Shown: one piece after another, positions 34,770-43,197 of the stretch
Numbering within the stretch: position 1 is the stretch's first letter
How the letters are laid out: every line of letters begins with the position of its first letter
Source: Bradyrhizobium sp. CSA112
Lineage (GTDB): Bacteria; Pseudomonadota; Alphaproteobacteria; Rhizobiales; Xanthobacteraceae
DNA: 64,000 nt
Assembly (NCBI RefSeq): GCF_029051645.1
Contig: NZ_JAACFS010000031.1
Location: 31,077 to 95,076, forward strand
Reading direction: 5' to 3'
The notes under the pieces: generated by a model
Told to the model about the DNA's origin: nothing
The model's input: the letters and a program-made list of their open reading frames with translations, nothing else
Database searches by the model: none
Made by a program: the position numbers and the translations under genes

Positions 34770-34826
34770 AAAAAAACCGGCCTGGAAAAATCTCCACAGG
34801 CCGGGATCACACGTGTCCCCGGCCTG
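34770..34826 (-). terminator. Attenuator between SAM-II riboswitch and metZ
   Basis: Reading 5' to 3' on the minus strand there are three arms: A CAGGCCGGG (34826-34818), B CCCGGCCTG (34805-34797) and C CCAGGCCGG (34785-34777), the last followed by seven T. A pairs with B, and B pairs with C; the two are exclusive. B:C with its U run is an intrinsic terminator; A:B would be the antiterminator. Arm A starts at the base after the riboswitch core. Confidence 0.75.
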
Positions 34827-34880
34827 TTTAGCGACTTATTTAACGTGGCTGCAAGCCGGCCGGCTCAAATCACCACGGGA
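34827..34880 (-). ncRNA. SAM-II riboswitch upstream of metZ
   Basis: On the minus strand the conserved core reads CGTGGTGATTTGAGCCGG, then GGCTTGCAGCCACGTTAAA, then AAGTCGCTAAA. This matches the SAM-II (metA motif) H-type pseudoknot, with helix CGTGG/CCACG and the GATTT/AAGTC pseudoknot. SAM-II is found in alphaproteobacteria upstream of methionine and SAM biosynthesis genes. Recognised by eye, not by a covariance search. Confidence 0.95.
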
Positions 34881-34964
34881 TAAGTCATGCTGATATTCGC
34901 TTGCGCCCTTTCAGTCAAGGCGGCCATCGGATAACCCGTAAAAGCCCATATTTATGAGGTTTGG

Positions 34965-36116
34965 ATGACATTTGGGCATCCGAAAAGGGCCGCCTCAGAG
35001 GATCGCGCCGTGCCGTTCACGCTTCCGCCCGACGCCAACGGAATTCTGCCCGACCGCATGATCGCAGCGATGGCCGATGCGGGCCTGATCCTGCCGGAAT
35101 ATCCGTTTGTCGAAAGCCAGATCCAGCCGGCGAGCCTCGATTTGCGGCTGGGCGACATCGCCTACCGGGTGCGCGCCAGTTTCCTGCCCGGCCCCGGCGC
35201 CACCGTCGCCGAGCGCATCGACGAGCTGAAGCTGCACGAGATCGACCTTTCCGACGGCGCGGTGCTGGAGACCAACTGCGTCTACATCGTGCCGCTCTTG
35301 GAGAGTCTGGCGCTGCCGCCGCAGATCGTGGCTGCCGCCAATCCGAAGAGCTCCACCGGGCGGCTCGACGTGTTCACCCGCGTGATCGCCGATGGCACCC
35401 GCCGCTTCGACATGATCGGCGCGGGCTATCACGGTCCGCTCTATGCCGAGATCAGCCCGAAGACGTTTCCGGTGCTGCTGCGCGAGGGCTCGCGGCTTTC
35501 GCAGGTGCGCTTCCGCGCCGGCGACGCCATCCTCAATGCCGACGAGCTCGACGCGCTGCACGGTGCCGAGCGGTTGGTCGATATTGATGATGCCGATCTC
35601 GCCAATGGCGTCGCGCTATCAGTCGATCTCTCCGGCGAGAATACGTCAGGCTTCGTCGGCTACCGCGCCAAGCGTCACACGGGGGTGGTCGATATCGACC
35701 GTCGCGGCGGCTACGCCGTCGACGAATTCTGGGAGCCGATCCCGGCGCGTCCAGACGGCAGCCTGATCCTCGATCCCGGCGAGTTCTACATCCTGGCCTC
35801 CAAGGAAGCCGTGCAGGTGCCGCCGGATTACGCCGCCGAGATGGTGCCGTTCGACCCGCTGGTCGGCGAATTCCGCGTGCACTATGCCGGCTTCTTCGAT
35901 CCCGGCTTCGGCTATGCCGGCGCCGGCGGCCAGGGCGCGCGCGCCGTGCTCGAGGTCCGCTCGCGCGAGGTGCCGTTCATCCTGGAGCACGGCCAGATCG
36001 TCGGCCGGCTGGTCTATGAGAAAATGCTGTCGCGGCCCGACGCTCTGTACGGCCAGCGCATCGGCTCGAACTACCAGGCGCAGGGCCTGAAGCTAAGCAA
36101 GCATTTCCGGGTGTGA
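34965..36116 (+). CDS. dcd: 2'-deoxycytidine 5'-triphosphate deaminase, long form
   Basis: 383 residues, roughly twice the 190-residue Dcd of E. coli. The first half has QPASLDLRLGDIAYRVR and PKSSTGRLDVFTRVIADGT; the second half has a related region with VGYRAKRHTGVVD and AGFFDPGFGY, so two dUTPase/Dcd-like units appear fused. It deaminates dCTP to dUTP for thymidylate supply. The ATG at 34965 has GAGG upstream; an in-frame GTG at 35010 with AGAGGA is an alternative. Divergent from metZ. Confidence 0.85.
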   Translation: MTFGHPKRAASEDRAVPFTLPPDANGILPDRMIAAMADAGLILPEYPFVESQIQPASLDLRLGDIAYRVRASFLPGPGATVAERIDELKLHEIDLSDGAVLETNCVYIVPLLESLALPPQIVAAANPKSSTGRLDVFTRVIADGTRRFDMIGAGYHGPLYAEISPKTFPVLLREGSRLSQVRFRAGDAILNADELDALHGAERLVDIDDADLANGVALSVDLSGENTSGFVGYRAKRHTGVVDIDRRGGYAVDEFWEPIPARPDGSLILDPGEFYILASKEAVQVPPDYAAEMVPFDPLVGEFRVHYAGFFDPGFGYAGAGGQGARAVLEVRSREVPFILEHGQIVGRLVYEKMLSRPDALYGQRIGSNYQAQGLKLSKHFRV

Positions 36117-36137
36117 CAGCGGCCTCCATGCCGCGGT

Positions 36138-36243
36138 CCTCATCCTGAGGAGCGCGCATCGCGCGCGTCTCGAAGGATGGCCGCAGGCGAAATCGCGGCC
36201 TCACGGTTCGAGACGCGCGAAGACGCGCTCCTCACCATGAGGG
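36138..36243. repeat. Intergenic palindromic repeat, family E (copy 1)
   Basis: CCTCATCCTGAGGAGCGCGC with GCGTCTCGAAGGATG at the left; GGTTCGAGACGCGCGAAGAC with CGCTCCTCACCATGAGGGG at the right. Further copies are at 45324-45419 and 51010-51103. Confidence 0.85.
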
Positions 36244-36247
36244 GCTT

Positions 36248-37582
36248 TCACCGCGACGCCGATTTCGCCGCCGGCGTCACGCGCCAGATCGTGTTGCCGA
36301 CGTCGTCGGCGACAAGCAACGCGCCCTGCTTGTCGAGCCGCAGGCCGACCGGACGGCCTTGCGCTTCGCCCTGGTCGTTGAGAAAGCCGGTCAGCACGTC
36401 CTGCGGCGGGCCAGATGGCTTGCCGTCCTTGAAGGGTACGAAGATCACCTTGTAACCCGAGGGCGGCCTGCGATTCCACGAGCCGTGCTGGCCGATGAAG
36501 GCGCCGCCTTCCATTTCGGGCGGGAACAGATTTCCGGTATTGAAGACGAGACCGAGCGAAGCCGTGTGCGCGCCGAGCGCATAATCCGGGGACATCGCCT
36601 TCTGAACGAGGTCGGGCCGGCGCGGTTCGACGCGCGTGTCGACGCGATCGCCGAAATAGCTGTACGGCCAGCCGTAGAACGCGCCCTCCTTCACCGAGGT
36701 CATGTAGTCGGGGACGAGATCGTTGCCGAGTTCGTCGCGCTCGTTGACGACAACCCAGAGCTCGCCGGTCTTCGGATTCCAGGCCGGTCCGTTAGGGTTG
36801 CGCAAGCCCGACGCGAACACGCGCCATTGGCCGCTGGCGCGATCGACCTCAAGCACCGCGGCGCGATCCTTCTCGGCCTCCATGCCGTTCTCGCCGATAT
36901 TGCTGTTGGAGCCGACGGTTACATAAAGCTTGCTGCCGTCGGGACTGGCGGTGAGATCCTTGGTCCAGTGGTGATTGATCGGGCCCGCAGGCAAGTCTGC
37001 CAGCTTGACGCCGGGTGCGCTGATTTTGGTGTCTCCCTCGCGATAGGGGAATTTCACGATCGCGTCGGCATTGGCGACATAAAAATCTTCGCCGACCAGC
37101 ACCATGCCGAACGGCGAACTCAGGTTGCTGATGAAGGTACTTCTCGTCTCGGCGACGCCATCGCCATCGGCATCACGCAACAGGGTGATGCGATTGGCGC
37201 TCGGAACCCCTGCGCCCGCCCGGTTCTGCGCCAACCCATAGATGAAGCCCTTGATGCTGAAGCCGCTCTGCTTCGGCGGCGCGTTGCTCTCGGCGACCAG
37301 CACGTCGCCGTTCGGCAGCACATAGACCGTGCGCGGATGCTCGAGCCCGGTCGCGAAGGCGGCGACCGTCATGCCATTGGCGGCGACAGGCTTGGCGCCC
37401 TCGGGCCAGCGGTTGACCGAGGCGATATCGACCGTCGGGATCCATGAATGTTCCGGCGGCGGCAGGGTGGGCGAAGGACCGTAAGTCTGTGCGACGGTAG
37501 CCGTTTCCTTGGACTCGTTGCAGGAGGCAAGCGGCAGCGCCAGGGCGCCGACGCATATTGCCAATAGGATGTTGTTGCGCAT
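36248..37582 (-). CDS. PQQ-dependent sugar dehydrogenase-like lipoprotein (sorbosone dehydrogenase family)
   Basis: 444 residues. A lipoprotein signal (residues 1-19, LPLASC with the lipobox Cys) is followed by a six-bladed propeller with GLEHPRTVYVLPNGDVLVAE, LRDADGDGV, ANRITLL, ASGLRNPNGPAWNP and WNRRPPSGYKV. These match the L-sorbosone dehydrogenase/soluble glucose dehydrogenase family. It would oxidise an aldose or related alcohol in the periplasm using PQQ. The start at 37582 gives a proper signal peptide; the longer frame upstream does not. Divergent from a MATE gene. Confidence 0.85.
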   Translation of the reverse strand: MRNNILLAICVGALALPLASCNESKETATVAQTYGPSPTLPPPEHSWIPTVDIASVNRWPEGAKPVAANGMTVAAFATGLEHPRTVYVLPNGDVLVAESNAPPKQSGFSIKGFIYGLAQNRAGAGVPSANRITLLRDADGDGVAETRSTFISNLSSPFGMVLVGEDFYVANADAIVKFPYREGDTKISAPGVKLADLPAGPINHHWTKDLTASPDGSKLYVTVGSNSNIGENGMEAEKDRAAVLEVDRASGQWRVFASGLRNPNGPAWNPKTGELWVVVNERDELGNDLVPDYMTSVKEGAFYGWPYSYFGDRVDTRVEPRRPDLVQKAMSPDYALGAHTASLGLVFNTGNLFPPEMEGGAFIGQHGSWNRRPPSGYKVIFVPFKDGKPSGPPQDVLTGFLNDQGEAQGRPVGLRLDKQGALLVADDVGNTIWRVTPAAKSASR

Positions 37583-37823
37583 GGCGGAGTTCCCCGCAGA
37601 TGTCGGCTTTACAACGGGGTGTCGACCTGAACGTTCGTAGACTCCGATGAATTCCCCGTGAAACGGCTGGCCGGCCGTGCCCCCGCGTGCACCGATGGAG
37701 CGCACGGGCGTCGCCGCCCGCAATCCCGCAGGCCCCCATTGCGCCCCGCGCACGTGGAATCACGCCCCGCCATGCTAGGAACAGCGCGCCGCGGCCACCC
37801 AAGCCCGTGCGCAGGGAGCAGAA

Positions 37824-39266
37824 ATGTCCGACCTCGGCGTTGCCGACATTCCCGTCGACGAGAAGGAGCGCCCGCTTCCGCCGCCGGAAGCGCCGACGAA
37901 GAACGCGCTGCTCGACGGCCCGATCCTGCGCACGCTGCTGTGGCTGGCCTGGCCCAACGTGATCGCGCTGACCGCAGGCACCTGCGTCGTGATCGCGGAA
38001 ACCTCCTATATCGGCCGGCTGGGCGTGGAGTCGCTGGCTGCGATGGCGCTGGTGTTTCCGATCGTGATCCTGACCATGACCATGTCGGGCGGGGCGATGG
38101 GCGGCGGTGTGGCCTCGGCCATCGCACGCGCGATCGGCGCGGGCGATCTCGACCGCGCCTCGACGCTGGCCGCGCATGCGCTGCTGATCGGCCTCTGCTT
38201 CGGGCTCACCTTCATGCTGGGCATGCTGATCTTCGGCCCCGCGCTTCTGGAATTGCTCGGCGGCCGCGGCAACGTGCTGACGCAGGCGGTCGCTTACACG
38301 CAAATATTCTTCGGCGGCGCCGTCGTGCCGTGGCTGATGAACACGATGTCGGGGATCTTGCGCGGCACCGGCAACATGAAGCTGCCGTCGCTGCTGATGC
38401 TCTCCTCGGCGATTTGCCAGATCATTCTCGGCGGCACGCTGGGCTTGGGCCTCGGCCCGATCCCGCAGTTCGGCATGCGCGGCGTCGCGGCGGGCTCGCT
38501 GATCGCCTACCTGATCAGCATTTCCGTGATGTCATGGTATCTGTTCTCGGGCCGCGCGCGCGTCATTCCCAAGATCCGCGGCCTTCGCATTCGCATGCCG
38601 ATGTTCATCGACATCCTGAAGGTTGGCGCGATTTCCTGCTTCTCGCCGCTGCAGTCGGTGCTGACCATCAGCATCTTCACCCACATGCTGGCGAGTTTCG
38701 GCACCGAAATCCTGGCCGGCTACGGCATCGGCGCGCGGCTCGAATTCATGCTGACGTCGATCGCATTCGCCGTCGGCATCGCCTCGGTGCCGATGGTCGG
38801 CATGGCTGTCGGTGCGCAGCGCATCGCGCGGGCTCGCAAGATCGCCTGGACGGCGGGGCTCGTCGCGTTCGTATCGGTCGGCGCGGTCGCGGTCCCCATC
38901 GCTGCTTTCCCCGATATCTGGGTCAACCTCTTCACCGATGATGCGAGCGTGCGGGCCGCCAGCCGTCAATATCTGTCGACGGCGGCGCCGATGTACGCGT
39001 TCATCGGGCTCGCTACAACATCCTACTTTTCATCGCAGGGCGCGGCGAAGGTGCTTGGCCCCGTGCTGGCGCAGACCGCGCGGCTATTGTTCATCGGCGC
39101 CGGTGGCTGGTGGCTGTCGACGCACGGCGCCACCGCGCAAAACTTCTTCGTGCTGGCGGCGGCGTCGATGGTGCTGCTCGGCGTGCTGTCTTGCGCCAGC
39201 GTGATCCTGACCCGCTGGGGGCCGAAGCCGCGGCCTGCGCCTGCGGTCAGGCCGGCGTTGTTGTGA
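37824..39266 (+). CDS. MATE family efflux transporter
   Basis: 480 residues with about twelve membrane segments in two halves. Typical features: WPNVIALTAGTCVVIAETSYIGRLG near the start, PWLMNTMSGILRGTGNMKLP in the first half and AVGIASVPMVGMAVGAQ in the second. MATE exporters remove drugs or organic cations in exchange for protons or sodium. The first 35 residues are cytoplasmic and charged. Substrate unknown. Confidence 0.92.
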   Translation: MSDLGVADIPVDEKERPLPPPEAPTKNALLDGPILRTLLWLAWPNVIALTAGTCVVIAETSYIGRLGVESLAAMALVFPIVILTMTMSGGAMGGGVASAIARAIGAGDLDRASTLAAHALLIGLCFGLTFMLGMLIFGPALLELLGGRGNVLTQAVAYTQIFFGGAVVPWLMNTMSGILRGTGNMKLPSLLMLSSAICQIILGGTLGLGLGPIPQFGMRGVAAGSLIAYLISISVMSWYLFSGRARVIPKIRGLRIRMPMFIDILKVGAISCFSPLQSVLTISIFTHMLASFGTEILAGYGIGARLEFMLTSIAFAVGIASVPMVGMAVGAQRIARARKIAWTAGLVAFVSVGAVAVPIAAFPDIWVNLFTDDASVRAASRQYLSTAAPMYAFIGLATTSYFSSQGAAKVLGPVLAQTARLLFIGAGGWWLSTHGATAQNFFVLAAASMVLLGVLSCASVILTRWGPKPRPAPAVRPALL

Positions 39267-39270
39267 CGGC

Positions 39271-39390
39271 CGTCATTGCGAGCCAACGGTCGGGCGAATG
39301 CCCGCCCGATGACAGGCTCCGCGGAAGCAATCCATACCCCCGCTCGGGGATAGAATGGATTGCTTCGTCGCTTCGCTCCTCGCAATGACG
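39271..39390. repeat. Intergenic palindromic repeat, family C (copy 3)
   Basis: Starts CGTCATTGCGAGCCAACGG and ends CTTCGCTCCTCGCAATGACG, with GAAGCAATCCAT and ATGGATTGCTTCG inside. Lies between convergent MATE and SRPBCC genes. Confidence 0.85.
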
Positions 39391-39500
39391 AAAATAGCTA
39401 CCTTCGCCGATGTCTCCGGCCGTGACGACCACCGCTGACATTGGGCATGCGCATCAGCAGGGAGCTGATCGGTGAGAAAGCTCACGTTCGTATGAGGCCT

Positions 39501-39902
39501 TTAGGCCGCGTTGCGCCCCAGCGCCTTTTGCATCGCCGAGAGGCCGAGATCCATCTGCGCGTCCATGTAGGGCGCGATCTCGTTCGGCAGCACGTCGGCG
39601 ATCCACACGAAGCGGGTGCGGCCGTCGCTCTCGGCAAAGACCTGTGCGGACGCGCTGTGCTGCTTGATGCGCTCGCTGACGATGGCGTAGACCAGCCGGC
39701 GCTTCTTGTCGTCGCAATCGACCGGAATTTCGCGCGCCACCGTGCCATTCGAGAACGTGACAATGCGGGCGTCGCCGTCGAGCTTGGTGTCGGTCACGAA
39801 GCCGGGCACCAGCCGCGTATGCAGCGCGCCGAAATCGCGCAGCGCGTCCCAGACGTCTGCAGGGTTCGCGTCGATGAGGATTTCCTTGTGAATGGAAGCC
39901 AT
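39501..39902 (-). CDS. SRPBCC family protein
   Basis: 133 residues of START/polyketide-cyclase-like fold: IHKEILIDANPADVWDALRD at the N-terminus, a central GTVAREIPVDCDD and a C-terminal amphipathic helix (MDLGLSAMQKAL). Such proteins bind hydrophobic ligands. The start at 39902 is preceded by AAAGGA; a longer frame upstream would read through a family B repeat. No pathway indicated. Confidence 0.8.
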   Translation of the reverse strand: MASIHKEILIDANPADVWDALRDFGALHTRLVPGFVTDTKLDGDARIVTFSNGTVAREIPVDCDDKKRRLVYAIVSERIKQHSASAQVFAESDGRTRFVWIADVLPNEIAPYMDAQMDLGLSAMQKALGRNAA

Positions 39903-39929
39903 GATGATGAGTCCTTTGTTGTTGGGTTG

Positions 39930-40022
39930 GTAGGGTGGGCAAAGGCGCGCTTGCGCCATGCCCACCATCTATCCAGGATTGTCAGCTTGATTGGTGGGCA
40001 CGCTTCGCTTTGCCCACCCTAC
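39930..40022. repeat. Intergenic palindromic repeat, family B (copy 3)
   Basis: GTAGGGTGGGCAAAGGCGCG at the left and CTTTGCCCACCCTAC at the right. Lies in the upstream region of the SRPBCC gene, ending 27 bases upstream of its start codon. Confidence 0.92.
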
Positions 40023-40063
40023 GATTTTCGCTCCTCGCGATGACGGCGGTGAGAGTTGGTGCC

Positions 40064-40423
40064 CTACGTGCAAACCGCCTCGACATTGTTGCCGTCGGGA
40101 TCGATCAGGAACGCCGCGTAATAGGTCGGGCTGTAATCCGTCCGCGGCCCGGCGCCGCCATTGTCGCGGCCGCCGGCCTTCAGGCCCTCGGCGTGGAATT
40201 TCTCGATCGCCGCATGATCCTTGGCGCGGAACGCAACATGCGCGCCGCTATTCGCCGATCCCTTGTGCAAGTGTAGCCAGAGCGCCGGTGCGCCCTTGGG
40301 GCCAAAGCCCGCGCCGGAATCGTCGCGCGAGCACAGCACGAAGCCGAGAGGCGCGAGCGCTGCCGTATAGAAGCGCACGCTCGCGTCGAGGTCGCCGACA
40401 CGTAATCCGATGTGGTCGTACAT
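40064..40423 (-). CDS. VOC family (glyoxalase-like) protein
   Basis: 119 residues with the beta-alpha-beta-beta-beta VOC fold: MYDHIGLRVGDLDASVRFY at the N-terminus, HVAFRAKDHAAIEKFHAEG in the middle and AAFLIDPDGNNVEAV at the C-terminus with the metal-ligand Glu. It lies 51 bases downstream of the AraC regulator and may belong to the ogt-araC unit. Substrate unknown; lactoylglutathione lyase, fosfomycin resistance and dioxygenase functions all occur in the family. Confidence 0.85.
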   Translation of the reverse strand: MYDHIGLRVGDLDASVRFYTAALAPLGFVLCSRDDSGAGFGPKGAPALWLHLHKGSANSGAHVAFRAKDHAAIEKFHAEGLKAGGRDNGGAGPRTDYSPTYYAAFLIDPDGNNVEAVCT

Positions 40424-40474
40424 GATATTCTCCAGTTGAAGCGCGCGAACTCGCGCGTCCCGGAGAAAGCCTAG

Positions 40475-41314
40475 CTAGTGGAGGGCCAGCCGTTCTTGGA
40501 AAATCTTGCGCCTGCCCCGCGATGCCTGGCGGAACTTCAGCGGCGAGATGCCGGCGGCGCGATGGAAGGTGCGCACGAAATTGGAGAGGTCGGCAAAGCC
40601 GACATCGTAGGCGATACCGGTAACCGGACTATCGTCGTCGGCCAGCCGCCGCGCGGCATGGCGCAGCCGCGAACGCACCAGATATTGATGCGGGGTAACG
40701 CCGAGCACCTCCGAGAACAGCCGCAGGAAGTGGAACGGGCTAATACCGGCCTGCGCGGCAGCATCTTCGAGGCCGATCGCCTGGTGCGAATGGGCGTCGA
40801 TCCACAGCGCAGTCTCGACTGCGCGGCGGCGGTCGCGCGCCGCGTCGGGACCGGATTTGCGTGGCTTGCCAGAGACCACCTCGACAAAACGGCTCGCCAG
40901 CACCTGGCCGATCTCGTCGAGGCCGATATCGCTGCTGCCATCTGCTGCCGATTGCGCCAGTTCGCCCAGCACCACCAGTTCCGGCAACGGCGGCGCCGAG
41001 CCGATCTGCCAGGGCGTCTTGCTGTCGCTGATCGCTTCCACCAGTTCGGGGGCGAGGAAGAATGACAGGCACTCGTCGCCGCAGACGTGCTCGTGGGTGC
41101 ACGTATATTCGTCGCCGGGATGGCCGATCAGCACCGATCCCGCCACCAGTTCGCTGAACTTGCCGCGGCAATGCAGGCCGAAACTGCCCTTGCGCACATA
41201 GGAGATCGAATAGCGGCTGTGCTGCTCCGCAAACGGCTTATCGCCGGGCCCCGCGGTGCAGCGGAAGTCGGAAACAGAGATGGATTTACGTTCCAGGAGC
41301 GTGGTCACGTTCAT
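40475..41314 (-). CDS. AraC family transcriptional regulator
   Basis: 279 residues. N-terminal cupin-like part (RYSISYVRKGSFGLHCRG), then two helix-turn-helix motifs at the C-terminus with FHFLRLFSEVLGVTPHQYL and GFADLSNFVRTFHRAAGISPLKF. A CTHEHVCGDEC segment (about 72-83) puts two Cys and two His close together, which might bind a metal or sense thiol reagents. It begins nine bases after the ogt stop, so the two are probably cotranscribed. Confidence 0.88.
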   Translation of the reverse strand: MNVTTLLERKSISVSDFRCTAGPGDKPFAEQHSRYSISYVRKGSFGLHCRGKFSELVAGSVLIGHPGDEYTCTHEHVCGDECLSFFLAPELVEAISDSKTPWQIGSAPPLPELVVLGELAQSAADGSSDIGLDEIGQVLASRFVEVVSGKPRKSGPDAARDRRRAVETALWIDAHSHQAIGLEDAAAQAGISPFHFLRLFSEVLGVTPHQYLVRSRLRHAARRLADDDSPVTGIAYDVGFADLSNFVRTFHRAAGISPLKFRQASRGRRKIFQERLALH

Positions 41315-41323
41315 CCGGCAGAT

Positions 41324-41902
41324 CTAGGGATGCCGCGGCGGCGGTGCAACCGGCAGCAGCACATCGAACAGCGTCTTGCTGGAGGTCGGGCTGGCGCCCT
41401 CGATCGAGAGTAGCCGGCGCTTGGAGATCGCCCCGCCATGGGCTGAGATCTTGTCGGCATAATTGCCCGCCTCGAGCACGCGATGGCAGGGCACGATGAT
41501 CATGAAGGGATTGCGGGCGATCGCCTGCGCCACCGAATTGGTCGCCCCCGATGCGCGAAGGTGTGCTGCGACTTCCGGATAGGTGCGGGTCTCCCCGCGC
41601 GGGATCGCGCGCGCATAGGCATAGACGCGCTGGTTGAAGGCGGGAATGCCGGTCATATCCAGCGCGATGTCGGCAAGATCGGCCTCGCCGCCACGCAGCA
41701 GCGCAGTCATGCCTTCGATCGCGAGCTGGACATTCGCCGGAGGGCGAAGCTCGCGGGCGTCAGGATAAAGCTGATACAGCCGCCGCCGTGTATCGATCTC
41801 GCGAATTTCGGGAAGCTGCACGCCGATAACACCCGCCGCGCCCCATACGATGGCGCAGCGACCGATCCCGGTATCGAAAATGGTGTATCCGCGCCCCGTC
41901 AT
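41324..41902 (-). CDS. ogt: Methylated-DNA-[protein]-cysteine S-methyltransferase
   Basis: 192 residues. The active-site motif IVPCHRVL with its acceptor cysteine, and RGETRTYPEVAAHL before it, identify a suicide O6-methylguanine repair enzyme. The N-terminal domain is short. It is the first gene of an apparent ogt-araC-VOC unit; the AraC protein beside it lacks an obvious Ada-type methyl-acceptor domain, so classical Ada control is not shown. Start at 41902 chosen over an upstream in-frame ATG (41923) by conservation. Confidence 0.92.
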   Translation of the reverse strand: MTGRGYTIFDTGIGRCAIVWGAAGVIGVQLPEIREIDTRRRLYQLYPDARELRPPANVQLAIEGMTALLRGGEADLADIALDMTGIPAFNQRVYAYARAIPRGETRTYPEVAAHLRASGATNSVAQAIARNPFMIIVPCHRVLEAGNYADKISAHGGAISKRRLLSIEGASPTSSKTLFDVLLPVAPPPRHP

Positions 41903-42035
41903 ACGCCAATCTGCCCCAACCAATAATCATAGCACCGGAATGGAATCGCGCATCTGGATTTTTTGGAAGTTAAGAACGTCGCTGAAAGTCGGATCGAACC
42001 GCTTGGCGGATCGCGTCAGGTCGGCTAATCATGGC

Positions 42036-42084
42036 GAGCATGATCCGGAAAAGTGGTCACCGGTTTTCCGAAAAGATCATGCTC
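42036..42084. repeat. Palindromic element upstream of tRNA-Gly
   Basis: GAGCATGATC at the left pairs with GATCATGCTC at the right; inside, CGGAAAA pairs with TTTTCCG around GTGGTCACCGG. I recognise this 49-base palindrome as common in Rhizobiales genomes. It ends 18 bases before the tRNA. Confidence 0.8.
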
Positions 42085-42102
42085 AATACGAAAGAGCGAC
42101 CC

Positions 42103-42176
42103 GCGGGCGTAGTTCAATGGTAGAACGGCAGCTTCCCAAGCTGCATACGAGGGTTCGATTCCCTTCGCCCGCTCCA
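42103..42176 (+). tRNA. tRNA-Gly (CCC)
   Basis: Acceptor stem GCGGGCG pairs with CGCCCGC; anticodon arm GCAGC-TTCCCAA-GCTGC gives anticodon CCC; T arm GAGGG-TTCGATT-CCCTT; CCA is encoded at 42174-42176. It reads GGG codons. A gene-poor region follows it. Confidence 0.97.
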
Positions 42177-42729
42177 AGCTTCCTTATGCAATACACAGCA
42201 TGACTGCCGGGCCTACCGGCTCTGTGACGGTGCGACGATGAGTGCAGCGCGCATCCAGCCCCGTTGTTGTCGCAGGAGTAGCGGGACGACAGCTTAGTTG
42301 GCTTGCTGTGCCATTAATCGCAAGGGCGGCTGGAGCGGACATGAGGCGAAAGCCGCGATGCGATCAGCTTAAAGCCGCTGGCAAAGTCTCGTAGCTAATT
42401 CGTCGCGAAATCCGCCTCACACCGTGCCTGCGTTTCAAGCGCCCTTTGCCGGCGATGAGTGCAGTCTGCACTTCAGCCTCCTCCGTGTTTCTACGGTCGA
42501 GAGATCGCTCGACGGTAAATCGGCGCGCCGACAAGGAACGCCGAGAGCTTCTCCGCTGCACTGGTAGGACCTCCGACTTCGTTCCGCACGAATAGGAAAG
42601 CAACAGTCTGGCCTGAAAAGCTCGCCGCTCAGAAAAGAGGCTCGCATTTTCTTTAGAATCTGGCCTCCTTTGGTTGCCGGAGAGTTCGTGTGATTCGCGA
42701 ATTAATGACAGTCCAGAATGGAGGCTGCC
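42177..42729. other. Gene-free stretch after tRNA-Gly
   Basis: About 550 bases in which I see no convincing gene, no duplicated tRNA 3' end and no integrase. A minus-strand frame at 42364-42603 (79 codons) has no recognisable protein features. Base composition is less GC-rich than the surroundings. Confidence 0.5.
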
Positions 42730-43092
42730 ATGAAAGCGTTCGGTCGCGTACTAACGATGTTCGGTATTCTTCTGGCGTTCCGTGCTGACGCTCACGATGC
42801 GTCGATGCCGCACCACGAGTGGTTCAACAGACAGGAAATGAACCCTGCCGTCCAACACCGGCTCGGTGTTCCTTGGAAATCGTGTTGCGACAATGGCGAT
42901 GTGTTCAAAACACGCTTCCGCGTCGCAGAAGACCATTCGGACCAGTGGCAATACCTCAAAGACGGCCAGTGGAAAGTCATCCCACCCGACATCATCAAGT
43001 CTGAAGACACGCCAGATCATTTGCCCGTGCTGTTCATAAACAAGAGGACAGGCGACGAGCTCTGCTTCTTCGTGCCGAAGGGTGGATTGTGA
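42730..43092 (+). CDS. Small exported protein with paired cysteines
   Basis: 120 residues with a signal peptide (about 1-20, ending ADA). The mature part has PHHEWFNRQEMNP, WKSCCDNGDVF with adjacent cysteines, and a C-terminal Cys in GDELCFFVPKGGL, so a disulfide is likely. GGAGG lies upstream of the ATG at 42730. I recall similar exported proteins in Bradyrhizobium without a known function. It lies alone between tRNA-Gly and ssrA. Confidence 0.75.
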   Translation: MKAFGRVLTMFGILLAFRADAHDASMPHHEWFNRQEMNPAVQHRLGVPWKSCCDNGDVFKTRFRVAEDHSDQWQYLKDGQWKVIPPDIIKSEDTPDHLPVLFINKRTGDELCFFVPKGGL

Positions 43093-43197
43093 TGCCTTAG
43101 ACCTGGCGCCAGCTCGACCCGTCGACCACGGGCAACAGAAGCCTATCTTTCACCGGCGATCACGCGTAGGGTCGCCTCGTCGCAAGACGATGGCGCT

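Noticed and set aside
42364..42603. Minus-strand 79-codon frame after tRNA-Gly
   Set aside because: No recognisable protein motif, no clear ribosome site; might be a decayed fragment but cannot be supported.
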